DNA from: Onchidella celtica
Taxonomy: Eukaryota > Mollusca > Gastropoda > Systellommatophora > Onchidiidae
NCBI GenBank assembly: GCA_963931925.1
Contig: OZ007570.1
Span: 51,853,372 to 51,917,371, forward strand
Reading direction: 5' to 3'
Length of the DNA stretch: 64,000 nt
Under the pieces are notes generated by a model that did not search any database, was not told the origin of the DNA, and saw nothing but the letters and a program-made list of their open reading frames with translations. The position numbers and the translations under genes are program-made. This document shows, one piece after another, positions 21,650-33,167 of this stretch; positions within the stretch are counted from its first letter, which is position 1; every line of letters begins with the position of its first letter.

Positions 21650-23782
21650 TAATGTTTTATATCTATATACCCACACACAGTTACAACAAAAAGACCATAC
21701 GTCGAGCAGTGGAAGAAGAATCAGAATGAACAAGACAGAAAATTGATTCCAGGGGACATGCAAAGCTCAATTAGAACGGCGTATTCAAAAGAAATAATGC
21801 CATTGTGTGAAGAACGAAAGAAAAGAAAATGAGTGGTAGAAAATAAAATGAAAGGGAACAGGCTTTTTTTTTTTTAAACTTTCGTAAATTATGTCCGCAG
21901 CCAGCAAACTGTACGTATTTTATTTCTTAATTTTTGCCAAGACCGATTCGTAAATGGGTGAAAACAGCCATCTCAGACGCATCAACTGTGCAAATATCAT
22001 GTCGATTGCACGTTACAAATCCATACCGTTCACATCATGTTCCATTTCTACTGTGGTGTCTCTTTTACCCCGGCCCCCAATGTCGTTTTTTGGTTATATT
22101 TCTGAAATATGACCATGCCATTTAATCTACTACGTGACGGTGATCACTAATTTGTTATAGCAATCAACTTGTCGAGGCATAGCTTTCCGCTTATTCTACT
22201 GCTACATTATAGGACACTCAGTACACACAATCATGTTAAGTCGTGTATCTGAAAATCTTCCCCTTCCACAATATAAACGTTCCTGGCACTGTTTCCAGTT
22301 TTACCAATAAGACTAGCCACAGAATTCGAGGAAGAATTAATGGGTGGAATGTAAAGATGCTTGAATCTTCGAGAACAGATGAAATTTGCAATTGCAGCAA
22401 ATATTTCTAAGTTGCGTGGGCGGAATTCTCCTTCTCCCCCCCCCCCCCCTCTCTGTATGTGACCATCTTTTTCATCCGGCAACGGAGCTTTAGACATTTC
22501 CGAGGTAACAATAGTTCGATCCAAGACGACGGCGCATCGTGCGTGGGCGTGCCTGCCTGTATGCGTGGCACAATATTCAATTTTCACACCGAATGAACTG
22601 ATTTGATTTCAATCGCCCAGAGTCCCGATTCTTTCAGATGGCAGTGGCGTCCCCTAACTCACCTTGGCAGACTTCCGGTAGTCAGTCATTTATCGATACT
22701 TTAAACTGGGCGAATCACTAATCGTATGTACTCGATTCGACGTACTATTCGACGCTGCAGGACTGACTCCCTAGTGAAAATGCACTACTATGACTCACGC
22801 AAGAAGAAATAAGCAAATTGTTATGAAAGCAAACCTTCTTCTAAATGTTTCTATTTCCAACTGAGGATCTGACTTGCATCTAAATGACAGTGACATCTTT
22901 ATTCGAATTACTCATCACCACGGCCTTCTGGTTCTCTCTCACTTACAGACTCTTTCACCCAAACATTTCTGGAATTTTCCTAAACAAATTTACAGTGGTC
23001 AAGTGAATGCAAATATATAACCAGTTTACCAGGGATAAATAAGAATTAATCTGTATACAGAATAGCATGTACCAGATGTTGTTTATTTAAAAAATGGAAC
23101 ACTTCCACTAGATGATTAAAAAGACATTGCTTCGTACAACACACTGTATCTATCCAGGAGCAAATTGTCAAAAACTAGAAAAACTTCTGTGATCTCAGGC
23201 AGAAAATGTGTAATAATATGCAAATGAGTGTAGTCGGATAGCCCGTGTGAGGGTTAATACTCTTTCTGTGGCGGGTCAGTGCTATAGTCAGATTTCGGGC
23301 CACCGCTCTAATTATGACTGATCCTAAGTCGAATTCAGACCCACCTCTATCACCGACACGCCGGCGGAAGAATGACAAATTCCTTCAGAAACGGCCCATC
23401 AGCGGCTAGACAAATGGTATCTAAAAGGACAGTGGGAAAACGAGGGCCGCGGGAACATAATTGTTGCCGGAAGGAAAATGGAGTTTTGGGGGCCCAAGCA
23501 TGGCACTCGAGGGTGGCACCCGTATGAAAACTGATCATCAAAGAATAGAAAACGAGATTAGGTGGTGACAGGCAATCTTCCGCGTTCTAAGCGAGCTAAT
23601 TCCATCAGTGGGTGACAGAAGAGGGGACAACCTAATTGGCAAGGGTGGTTCCGTAAAGACAGCTTCCAACGAGGAAGTGTTGACAACGATAGAGAACTGC
23701 AAGAAATTGTGTACTTTATGGCTGAGCTCCTCTTCTCTCTTCTACTTCTCCACTGCACTCCACCCTTTTCCCCCTTCTATAT
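21650..23782. other. 2.1 kb without a recognised gene
   Basis: Unique sequence with poly-T (21867-21876) and poly-C (22437-22449) tracts. A 118-codon minus frame at 22231-22587 passes through the poly-C tract as a Gly run and has no domain. CAGTGGCGTCCCC at about 22643 resembles a common transposon end but has no partner. Confidence 0.45.
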
Positions 23783-25432
23783 ATCTGGTTGGTTGGTTTG
23801 GTTGGTTGGTTTGGTTGATTTGGTTGGTTTGGTTTGGTTGGTTGGTTTGGTTGGTTTGGTTGGTTGGTTTGGTTGGTTTGGTTGGTTGGTTTAGTTGGTT
23901 TGGTTGGTTTGGTTGGTTGGTTTGGTTGGTTTGGTTGGTTGGTTTGGTTGGTTTGGTTGGTTGGTTGGTTTGTTTGGTTGGTTTGGTTGGTTGGTTTGGT
24001 TGGTTTGGTTGGCTTGGTTGGTTGGTTTGGTTGGTTTGGTTGGTTGGTTTGGTTGGTTGGTTTGGTTGGTTGGTTTGTTTGGTTGGTTGGTTTGGTTGGT
24101 TGGTTTGGTTGGTTTGGTTGGTTGGTTTGGTTGGTTGGTTTGGTTGGTTGGTTTGGTTGGTTTGATTGGTTGGTTTGGTTGGTTTGGTTGGTTGGTTTGG
24201 TTGGTTGGTTTGGTTGGTTGGTTGGTTGGTTGGTTTGGTTGGTTGGTTTGGTTGGTTGGTTGGTTGGTTGGTTTGGTTGGTTTGGTTGGTTGGTTGGTTT
24301 GGTTGGTTTGGTTGGTTGGTTTGGTTGGTTTGGTTGGTCGGTTGATTTGGTTGGTTTGATTGGTTGGTTTGGTTGGTTGGTTGGTTTAGTTCGTTGGTTG
24401 GTTTGGTTGGTTGGTTTGGTTGGTTTGGTTGGTTGGTTGGTTTGGTTGGTTGGTTTGGTTGGTTGGTTTGGTTGGTTGGTTTGGTTGGTTTGGTTTGGTT
24501 GGTTTGGTTGGTTGGTTTGGTTGGTTGGTTTGGTTGGTTTGGTTGGTTGGTTTGGTTGGTTGGTTTGGTTAGTTTGGTTGGTTGGTTTGGTTGGTTTGGG
24601 TCGTTGGTTTGGTTGGTTTGGTTGGTTGGTTTGGTTGGTTTGGTTGGTTGGTTTGGTTGGTTTGGTTGGTTGGTTTGGTTGGTTTGGTTGGTTGGTTGGT
24701 TGGTTTGTTTGGTTGGTTTGGTTGGTTGGTTTGGTTGGTTTGGTTGGCTTGGTTGGTTGGTTTGGTTGGTTTGGTTGGTTGGTTTGGTTGGTTGGTTTGG
24801 TTGGTTGGTTTGTTTGGTTGGTTGGTTTGGTTGGTTGGTTTGGTTGGTTTGGTTGGTTGGTTTGGTTGGTTGGTTTGGTTGGTTGGTTTGGTTGGTTTGA
24901 TTGGTTGGTTTGGTTGGTTTGGTTGGTTGGTTTGGTTGGTTGGTTTGGTTGGTTGGTTGGTTGGTTTGGTTGGTTGGTTTGGTTGGTTGGTTTGGTTGGT
25001 TGGTTGGTTGGTTGGTTTGGTTGGTTTGGTTGGTTGGTTGGTTTGGTTGGTTTGGTTGGTTGGTTTGGTTGGTTTGGTTGGTCGGTTGATTTGGTTGGTT
25101 TGATTGGTTGGTTTGGTTGGTTTGGTTGGTTGGTTGGTTTGGTTGGTTGGTTTGGTTGGTTGGTTGGTTTGGTTGGTTGGTTTGGTTGGTTTGATTGGTT
25201 GGTTGGTTTGGTTGGTTTGGTTGGTTGGTTGGTTTGGTTGGTTGATTTGGTTTGGTTTGGTTTGGTTTGGTTGGTTTGGTTTGGTTTGGTTGGTTTGGGT
25301 TGGTTGGGTTGGTTGGGTTTGTTGGGTTGGTTGGGTTGGTTGGGTTGGTTGGGTTGGTTGGGGTTGGTTTGGTTGATTGGGTTGATTGGGTTGGTTGGGT
25401 TGGTTGGTTGGTTGGTTGGTTGGATGGCTGCC
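23783..25432. repeat. TTGG/TTTGG satellite array with a 735-bp internal duplication
   Basis: About 1.65 kb of GGTT units in which TTGG and TTTGG spacings alternate. Rare variants mark an internal duplication: TGTTTGG at 23971 and 24706, TGTTTGG at 24076 and 24811, GGCTTGG at 24012 and 24747, TTTGATT at 24161 and 24896. All are separated by exactly 735 bp. TCGGTTGA at 24338 and 25082 is separated by 744, so a 9-bp indel lies between. The right end changes to GGGTTGGTT units (about 25305-25410). A 533-codon frame made of Gly, Trp, Leu, Val and Phe runs through the array, and all three plus frames are largely open. It is not a gene. Confidence 0.95.
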
Positions 25433-27607
25433 TAATTTACTGACTCACGTGAAAACAGCTGTATATAATTCATTCATCTCAGACTGAATAACACATATAC
25501 GATCCAGGACAGCGAACTGTAACTCTTGTGACAACACGACTACATGAGATATTGAGAGGAAGAAAGCCCAGTCTACAAAGTTAAGTGTTTGGGCCTTTGA
25601 CTTCCTTTTACATACAATGGAATCTGAAGAGCCGATATGGTTCGCTTTACAAAATGCCGTTTCTACAACAATAATTCATTCAATGTCTGAAGAACAGAAA
25701 TGGTCAATACACCAAACATTATAATATTATGATGAGACATTAAGGTTTAATTTTTCGACGCCAAAACAGTGATCTTGGGGGGAAAGTAAGGAAAGGAGTG
25801 TATGAACTATTTCAAAATTCCACAGTATTCCACAAGCGCCCTCTGATTATCTGTCGTCCATCAAATTCTTTAGCGCTGATGAAGAAAAATAGGTGGCCTA
25901 AAATCGGTTGATCAATATGCACACATGTCCACACATTCAAATATTTACTCTTGGTTACCCAACATCTTGATAGCACGTGTTCTCTCGCTTCCTCTGGCGT
26001 CTTTGATGCGTGCGCTATCAGTTACCCACTCTTCTTTTTCAGTATTAATATCTCTCCGGAAATAAGAACTCGCTGACGTGCTGTCTGAGATTCTCACTAT
26101 GTAGGGGGCCATCCACGAAGTAGATACAAATAAGATTCGACACCCCCTCCCTTTCCCCGATGGAAATGCACCATTGTATTGGCCAAATGCTTGCACACCG
26201 TGTGGGTGTGTGTACAAACAGCCTAATGTATAAACGTACGTGGTGGTGGGAGATGGAAAATCGCCCAAGCTGAGCGTGTGGACCTTAAAGATGGCCCCTT
26301 AAATTCCGACAAGGCAGTACGCCCACTCGTCCAAACCATTCCCGCTTTATCTAACATTACTTGTCACACCCATCCCATACACACTGGGCCAGGCGGATCA
26401 ACACAGAAGGGTCAAGTGGCTTAAGAAACAATAGCTAATTATCACTGCTGTACTGAACTGATTTTTAACATCTGCATTATTATATTTTTTAGCCACACAA
26501 ATAATAATAACTGTTCAAGTGGTCCAAAAGATGTTACTACACAAAAAAAACAAAAGGTGGGTGGGGGGGGGGGAGGGGGGGCGGAGGCGAGCAGAGAGAC
26601 ATCTCCCTGGAGAGACCACGACAATTGAAAGGAACAAAAATAACTTTCACTGGCACTTCCAGGTTCAAAACAGACACTTCGAATGACGGAACAAGGACTC
26701 ACTCACTCATTCATGCCCCTATTTCGGGAATACCATGACAAAATTGGGAGCAATTAAGTACCCAGTGTGCCAGGCAATTGTCAGTGGATTACATTCAGGA
26801 CTAATTTCGGGCCAGTTTCAGAAAGGCTTATTGTGGCCATTTTGCTCACGAGAAGAAATTATTGCAGCTAACCAGCCAAATTTAACCCCAACACTGAAAC
26901 AGCTACAAAATTCCTTCTACATCTATTTAAAATAGCACATTTTGAGAATTTTACCAATATAACAATTTTATACAAAACTTTAAGAAATTTTATGTGTGAA
27001 ATTTCCATTACAAAATCTCAGAGTATCAAGCTTAAATAAGGTACCAAACAAACGTCAAAGGGGCAAAGTTGCCCTTACCATGCCGACGCCATTTCAAACA
27101 CGAACTCAAGACTCGAACTCAAAACCTTCCGAAAAGTTCACGGCGCCAACAAAGCAAAACCCCAACATTTGGCTCATTTTCCAAAAACAGGCTCTTTGGT
27201 GTAAGTTCTTTTCACTCAGCAAATCAGCAAAGGCGTGGTAGAAACTGAAGACAGCGAGGGAGGTAAAAAAAAAAAAGGAAACTAGAGAAGAACATGAACT
27301 GAGTTAGGAGAGCGGAAATGAGATGACATAAAATGTCTGCTGGATTTCCGGCAGTACGGCCGGGAGGATTTTTAATTATTTTAATGTTTAGTAATAGCCT
27401 CAATCATTGGGTGAAAGTAAAGAGGTCCTCGGTAAATCGACGACAGGTTGTCTCTTGCCACTATTTCAACAACCCTCTCGTATCCAGGCAGGGATTCCCG
27501 TGTCCAACATTTCTTAAGCTTTATATTCCTAGCAATCAAATGAATGCAAAACGATAAAATATATAAGAAAAAAAACAAGAGTATTAAAATTGATAAATTA
27601 GACCGAC
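25433..27607. other. no confident gene; possible transposon terminus at 26104-26152
   Basis: GGGGGCCATCCACGAAGTAG at 26104, followed by a C-rich stretch, resembles the word at 20360. A 107-codon minus frame (25945-26268) crosses it and has no recognised domain. A G-rich tract lies at 26557-26582. Confidence 0.4.
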
Positions 27608-27664
27608 CTCCAAATCGAAACGGGGCACCAGATGAATCTGTTCCAAATATGGAACAACGGACTC
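27608..27664 (+). repeat. two-unit dispersed motif, copy 2
   Basis: Units start at 27609 (TCCAAATCGAAACGGGGCAC) and 27642 (TCCAAATATGGAACAACGG), a 33-bp offset. CACCAGATGAA ends the first unit. Confidence 0.55.
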
Positions 27665-28096
27665 GGGCGGGTTAACAGTACATGGGGAGGGGGGAGGTGT
27701 ACCTGGCAATCTCTCTTTGTATCATCCCAGGAGCCAGCAGTCTCACCACTGAATACAACGAGGATGATATTCGTGCTTTTATTCTCTTTTGTTATAATGA
27801 CAAGCACAGAGTGGGGCAAAACCGGCAGATCCACGGCGGCATGAGGTGAGACGGTCAGACAGAAAGACAAATAGATAGAAATATGATCATGAGCATAATT
27901 ATGGCCCGTGAGTTGCACATAAAACTAGGATTCGCTTTGGGTTGCAGTCTGTGCTTGGAATTTTCAGCCAGCTGCCATTTTGTGCATTGCCTTGCCGGAG
28001 ATGTAGTGAGTTTGTGGAATATTCAAATTAAGCGACAGAGACAGGTTAGGATATAAAGTATCTGGTTCAAATATGACGTGTATATAAAATCTGTCA
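27665..28096. other. no gene seen
   Basis: Unique sequence. Confidence 0.5.
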
Positions 28097-28382
28097 AAAT
28101 ATTGAATTACTAGTTAGAGACTCATGCAAATGAACGGGGGTTCAAACAATGGGACGTTTATTTTTGCTTGGTCTCCAACATGGCATTAGTTATGTTCACT
28201 GCTGCGGTGAGGCTATGGCATATGAGTGGGTGGATGAACGCCATCCTGCCGTCATCTATCCTCACCGATGCCACCTGCTGAAACTCTTGGTTCAATTGTG
28301 GCACCGTTAGATTAGGAACATTCCCTGGTCTTAAATATTTAGTCAACAGCTCCTTCATTTTTCCGGACTGAGGTCTGTGCAC
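28097..28382 (-). mobile_element. retroelement-like fragment with a shared 3' tail
   Basis: The 75-codon open segment at 28158-28382 (minus) is followed at 28097-28145 by sequence that also occurs at 6898-6945 (plus): TTGAACCCCCGTTCAT then an ACTAGT word. A shared tail at two loci suggests a mobile element end. Confidence 0.4.
28158..28382 (-). pseudogene. fragment resembling a retroelement accessory ORF
   Basis: The product contains KELLTKYLRPGNVPNLTVPQ then LNQEF. I recall the pattern K-Y/F-x-RP-x-N-x-x-x-L-x-VP-x-x-N-x-E from proteins encoded by invertebrate and fish retroelements (possibly DIRS-type). The remaining 40 residues are helical in character. There is no ATG start and a stop lies directly upstream. 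I am not certain of the family. Confidence 0.3.
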
Positions 28383-29052
28383 TGTCTTAATTCAGCGTTC
28401 ACGTACACGTTGTGTCCGGTTCTTATCATGACATTTAATATCACAGGAAAGAAGTAAGCTGTCTACCCAGGCTTCTGGCGGTGACTAACGATGCTGTCGC
28501 GTTCCAGATCAGAATGAGAACAGAATAGTGGTCTCTTTTCCTCTACTTTAAAAAAAAAAAAAAAAAATCTTTCTACGATAATATCACCATCATCGTAATA
28601 AACGTCTTTCCGTCCATCCTCGGGACTCCTTCACTTCCACTGCTTCTTTCCAATTATAGTTATTAAGTTATTTATTTAGTTTCCGCCTCCCTTCCCCGAC
28701 CCCCCCCCCCTCCCCCCTACTCGTCTTACTTTACTTTATTTTATTCTCTGACAATTGAAACCGAATTGGAGAGCCTAGTCAGGCCGAAGCAAGCAAGTGG
28801 AGAACCAATTAAAGAGTACAGAAATAGCCTGGAGCTCTGTTGTAATTTGCACTTGAGCCTCAACTGTCTAGCATTGTTCAGGAGGAGAAAGAGCGTAATC
28901 AATGGTTCAGAATCAGACAAAATGTCAAAATAAGGCATGTACTGGCACTTCTGAGTGATACATGAAGCAACTATAAAACAAAACAAGACGCGTAGGATTG
29001 GAATGCCAATAAAAAGGGGTTTTATGGATTCAATTCGCAAATAAAACTTGCA
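28383..29052. other. no gene seen
   Basis: Poly-A near 28549-28567 and poly-C near 28700-28710. Otherwise unique. Confidence 0.5.
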
Positions 29053-29286
29053 TTAACCCTCTACAGCCCAAAGTGCCATAAATGTGACAGTTTTCAGGCA
29101 TAGAAATATGAAGTTTTAACAAAGAAACCTTGCAGAACCACAGTCCTATACCAATGTGAATTTTCTACTTACGGTCCATATTATGAATTTGAAGGATCGA
29201 CACGATGTTGAAGCCGCAGTTAAAACTCATTACAGACGCATCACTAAATGTACCATCCTTCTACTCTCCGGGGAATAGAGGGTTAA
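29053..29286. mobile_element. piggyBac-like MITE, 234 bp
   Basis: The ends are TTAACCCTCTACAGCCC (29053 onward) and, reverse-complemented, TTAACCCTCTATTCCCC (from 29286). TTAA is the piggyBac target site and CCC(T) is the usual first word of piggyBac terminal repeats. The two ends match over 11 consecutive bases plus a following CCC. There is no coding capacity, so it would depend on a transposase elsewhere. Confidence 0.65.
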
Positions 29287-30285
29287 CTGTGATTTTACTT
29301 TTCAATGTTTGTTCATGGAGATCAAACGTCTGTTACCACTGTTTTGGAACGCATCCGATTTCAATTAGATCTAACATAGATACCTCACAAAACGTGAAGG
29401 TATTGCCCTTGCATCATAGTGTTATCACGTCAGTACAGATAGTTCCTTGCCAGAGACTGCCCCTTCTGTCTGGATGAATTTTTATATCTCTTCACAAATT
29501 TACCCCCCTCCCTCTTATGTTTTTCTTATTACTCCAAATCGTGACTGCTTTTGCACGCACCATTTATCTGTTCATCTTCCCTTCATCGACTGAATCACGT
29601 TTCTCTCTGCCTTATTCTCTCTTCGTTACGTCCATCCATTTACCATCTTTCATGCGCCCTTTACTCTGTCTATAACTCTGGTCCCTCTCCCATCGCGTCT
29701 TTCCATGTGTCTTTCAACGTTCGGCTCCACGCTCTTCTGTTCTTACGCTAAAACATTCACTCAACGCATTACCAGTGTATCGAATCAATACATCCAGTCC
29801 ATCCATGGCTTTATCCGACTGTTTAACATTTAAGTAAGACACATAACAAAATTGTCATTTACAAAAAAACTTACATTAACAACAATAGCAACATTCACAA
29901 TTTGTCACAATACAGAAAAACAAATCAATTACAATAAAAACGTATTAATCTCATTACATCCTTGTCCGCTGGGAGTCAATACATATTAAAAACTTGAAAT
30001 GCGGCAGAAAAATTGAAAACAAGATGAAACAAAGGGCTCTGTAGTGTATTACAAAGCCTTACATTAGAAACAAAATAGAACAAAATTCATGCTATGATAC
30101 AAAGAATTTTAAATGAAAATCAAATCAAATGATTATGCCTTCTCACGGTCACTATGACCTTCGCCTGGCAAGATTTGAATTAAAACACATGTCATTGTAT
30201 CAACTTCGTACCCAACGCCACTGCGATCCTAATAAGTCGGCATGATTCTGTCTCTTTGTCTGTCTGTCTGTACCCCCCCCCCTCC

Positions 30286-30287
<2 letters not shown>
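29287..30287. other. no gene seen
   Basis: Unique AT-rich sequence. Confidence 0.5.

Positions 30288-30358
<71 letters not shown>
30288..30358. repeat. (CT)n microsatellite
   Basis: CT run with three single-base interruptions, preceded by poly-C. Confidence 0.95.
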
Positions 30359-30936
30359 AGCCTCAATGTGTGTTGTTGTTTGCTTAATTTCAAAATATGC
30401 ATCGGCTGGGCGATTTTCTTCCTGGTCATCAAGCTTCATGACGGCAGGTGTAGCTTATTCACGATGATTTCAAGCAATATATAATTTGACTCGTCCTAAT
30501 CAGCTGAATCCCCTCCCACGACTACACACATAATATAACAAGCATCCCTGGCCTCTATTTTATGTCTCACTTGCACGCGTGACTCTCCCCCAATCTTGTT
30601 GGACGTCACGCTACGATGGGCCACGTAAATACCATTTGTCGATTAGCAACACAAGCTTTGTGGATACCGATTCATCACCACCCTGTAGCTCTTGTGGACA
30701 GCGCATAACCAAACACATTGCACTTCAATACCTTTAACTTCGCATCACTCACACAGTTACCTACCTCCAAACGTTTGGACGCATGCATGCATTCAAAAAG
30801 GCACTTGCGCACAAACTTCATATGCAAGCATTTTTACACATCAATAGCGCGTAACTGATCGTAAAGACCAGCAACATGTATACTGGCGCAAACGAAACGG
30901 AACTGAAGAATTTACACACGGTGCTTATGTTTTTGC
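30359..30936. other. no gene seen
   Basis: Unique sequence. Confidence 0.5.
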
Positions 30937-30984
30937 TTATCTCAGTTATCCTTACGTTGTTCAACGTAGGGATAACCGAGATAA
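30937..30984. repeat. 48-bp near-perfect palindrome
   Basis: Two 23-nt arms (30937-30959 and 30962-30984) are complementary at 21 positions and separated by TT. The mismatched positions are A opposite C and T opposite G, so one is a wobble pair if transcribed. Confidence 0.85.
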
Positions 30985-32694
30985 ACGTCACGGTGTCCGC
31001 TTGGAGCCGTCGTAAGCATGACAATATTGTCGGACTTGTACAAGTCAAGTAAAGAACATGCAAACAGACAATCTCATTACCTCCAAAAGCAAATTTCCCA
31101 TTCCTTGCCATCATCCTATCGTGGACCACTGACCTATTTAGAAGTTGGGTTTCTTTCATTACAAACTAATAAAGGCAACAGTGAACAGCGAAGTGTAATA
31201 CCTATTTCCAACTCAAGCTAGCGACAGATTTTGCAACTGACCTCCCAAATTACACTGCCTGGACGGCGGCGGCTCATTTAGGAAAGTGTGGCATTCCCTA
31301 GAAAATAAGATAACACATCAGAGACATTCATTTGTAAGGAATGGTGCTGAGAGAAAAAACATTTTTAAAAACCACCCCGTCGGCTCTACCACAAGATAAA
31401 AACGCACATACACACCGCGTTCACACACGAACGGAAAGAGTGTGGACCGAATTAGCAGATAAACGTGCGGGTAAACATTTGAATAATTCAAACAAACCGT
31501 TCTGGACGCCAGATTAACCCAGTCTCCTTGTCCCCGAGCGTCAGGTCAAGGGACAGCGGAAAGCTACTGGCTCCAGATGAAGTGTCAAGCCATCGGCACG
31601 TTCATTCTGTGACATGCCTCCATACCGTGACGCGCACTGGCTCCCAGATGGACGGGCCAGCCTGGGAAAATTCAATTACGGAATTGCTTTGCTTTTCCAG
31701 CGTACCACTCATTCCATCAGCAGTTTCACTCGCTGCGTAAGTCTTCCAAAAGCCCGGGGGGGTGGGGGGGGGTGGGGGGGGGGGGAGTGTACAAACATCT
31801 CGTTCTTCAATCACCAGATGGTCAAGCTAGAGTACGCCACATGTCAAAACATCAACCGCCATGTGTCATAGTGTAACCTGAAAATGGCAATCACAATTCC
31901 CAGTAGCATGTCAGTTTGTTCTTGCGGCTGTTTCATCAGACCAACTTTGTAGCAGCAGCTATTTTACAAAACATTAAAATAAAGACTACAGTTCCAAATA
32001 AAGAAACAGTCGCTGCATGACGTACGCAGCAAGTAAGGGCTTTCTGAGGCTACCCGACTTCACACATTTTGAAAACCAAATACCATTGGACAGGGCACTT
32101 TTATTAATGATCTGTATTGACCGAAGACATTTAGAATAGTGCAGGGCCATAAACATGATTATTAACTTCACTGTTTGCAACCTTTTCAGATCAATTCAAA
32201 GTCTCAACTAGTTTGTGACCTCATCACTGATCTGTTTGCTCTCCGGTTCAACCAACATATCTTTTTTGCAAAACTGGGCCCCGATTCACTTTCCGTTCAC
32301 TTGAACCGCACAACACTTCCCTACATACACGTGCCCTTTAGTGAACGGCACTGCATAGCTCGGGGTCTGAGAGGACACCCTGCTTTATAGAATTACCCTC
32401 AATCAAGTAAACCAAGCACAATCGCTGTGCTTTTTATCTAGGGAAACTTTGCCTGTGGAGTGGACGAGACGGTAGAACGGAAATCAAATGGTTAGGCTTT
32501 TTCGTATATTTCATGAGGATTCCTAACACAGATTTCTTCATTATTTACCCTTCAAAACCTACCTGAGCCGGGTTATAACCACAGATTTCATTCTTATGAA
32601 CAATGAAATAAGAGAAAATGAAACCTACAGCCAATATTATAGACAAGTGCAGGCAAGGTAAACCAGTGCTCCCAAGTGACGCGAAAATCTCTGT
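30985..32694. other. no gene seen; poly-G tract near 31757-31787
   Basis: Unique sequence. Frames here are short and overlap on both strands. Confidence 0.5.
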
Positions 32695-33167
32695 TATCTA
32701 TACTATATATATTTGTGGACTTGAGATTTTTCGTCGCAAAAGGCTTCTGAACCACTCAACACTCAGACTTCAAATTTTATATGGTGCATCAGAATGGATG
32801 TAAGAGTGCACAGTTTTTAATAGAAGTCTCAAATCTGTGTAGTTTTTTTAATTGGAAATTTATTGTTTCGCCATCATTTAGATCCATTTCGAGTCATGGT
32901 TCGCCATTTTAAGGTTTCGTTATCACTTCCTGCGATGTGTTCACTATCAAACACACTAACCCGTGCGCAAATCATGCTGTTGTACATGATGCACAAGGTG
33001 TCAACTCACAAAGGCAGTGCAGTAAGACTTATTTAAACACAAACAAACCAAAATAAAATAAACAAATAGGAACAGGCCAGATGAAGCAGGTCCATAATAA
33101 CCACCCAGAACTGAAACTAATATTCAAACCGATTTATCCGGGGCAGGGCCAGGGACCTCAGCTAGTT
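32695..33167 (-). mobile_element. ACTAGCTGA-family element, copy A
   Basis: The terminus at 33141-33167 reads on the minus strand AACTAGCTGAGGTCCCTGGC. The segment 32695-32870 matches 43945-44117 in reverse complement, by eye roughly 85-90 percent, including CACTCAACACTCAGACTTCA. The distance from terminus to shared core is about 300 bp in both copies. No coding domain. Confidence 0.6.

Noticed and set aside
22231-22587. 118-codon minus-strand frame
   Set aside because: Contains a homopolymer-derived Gly run and no conserved motif.
23783-25432. Interstitial telomere
   Set aside because: The unit is TTGG/TTTGG, not TTAGGG, and the array changes gradually into other G-rich units.
23834-25435. 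533-codon open frame in the TTGG array
   Set aside because: Gly-Trp-Leu-Val-Phe periodic translation of a repeat with no TAA, TAG or TGA possible in most registers. Other plus frames are equally open.
25945-26268. 107-codon minus-strand frame
   Set aside because: Crosses a transposon-end-like word and shows no recognisable fold or motif.
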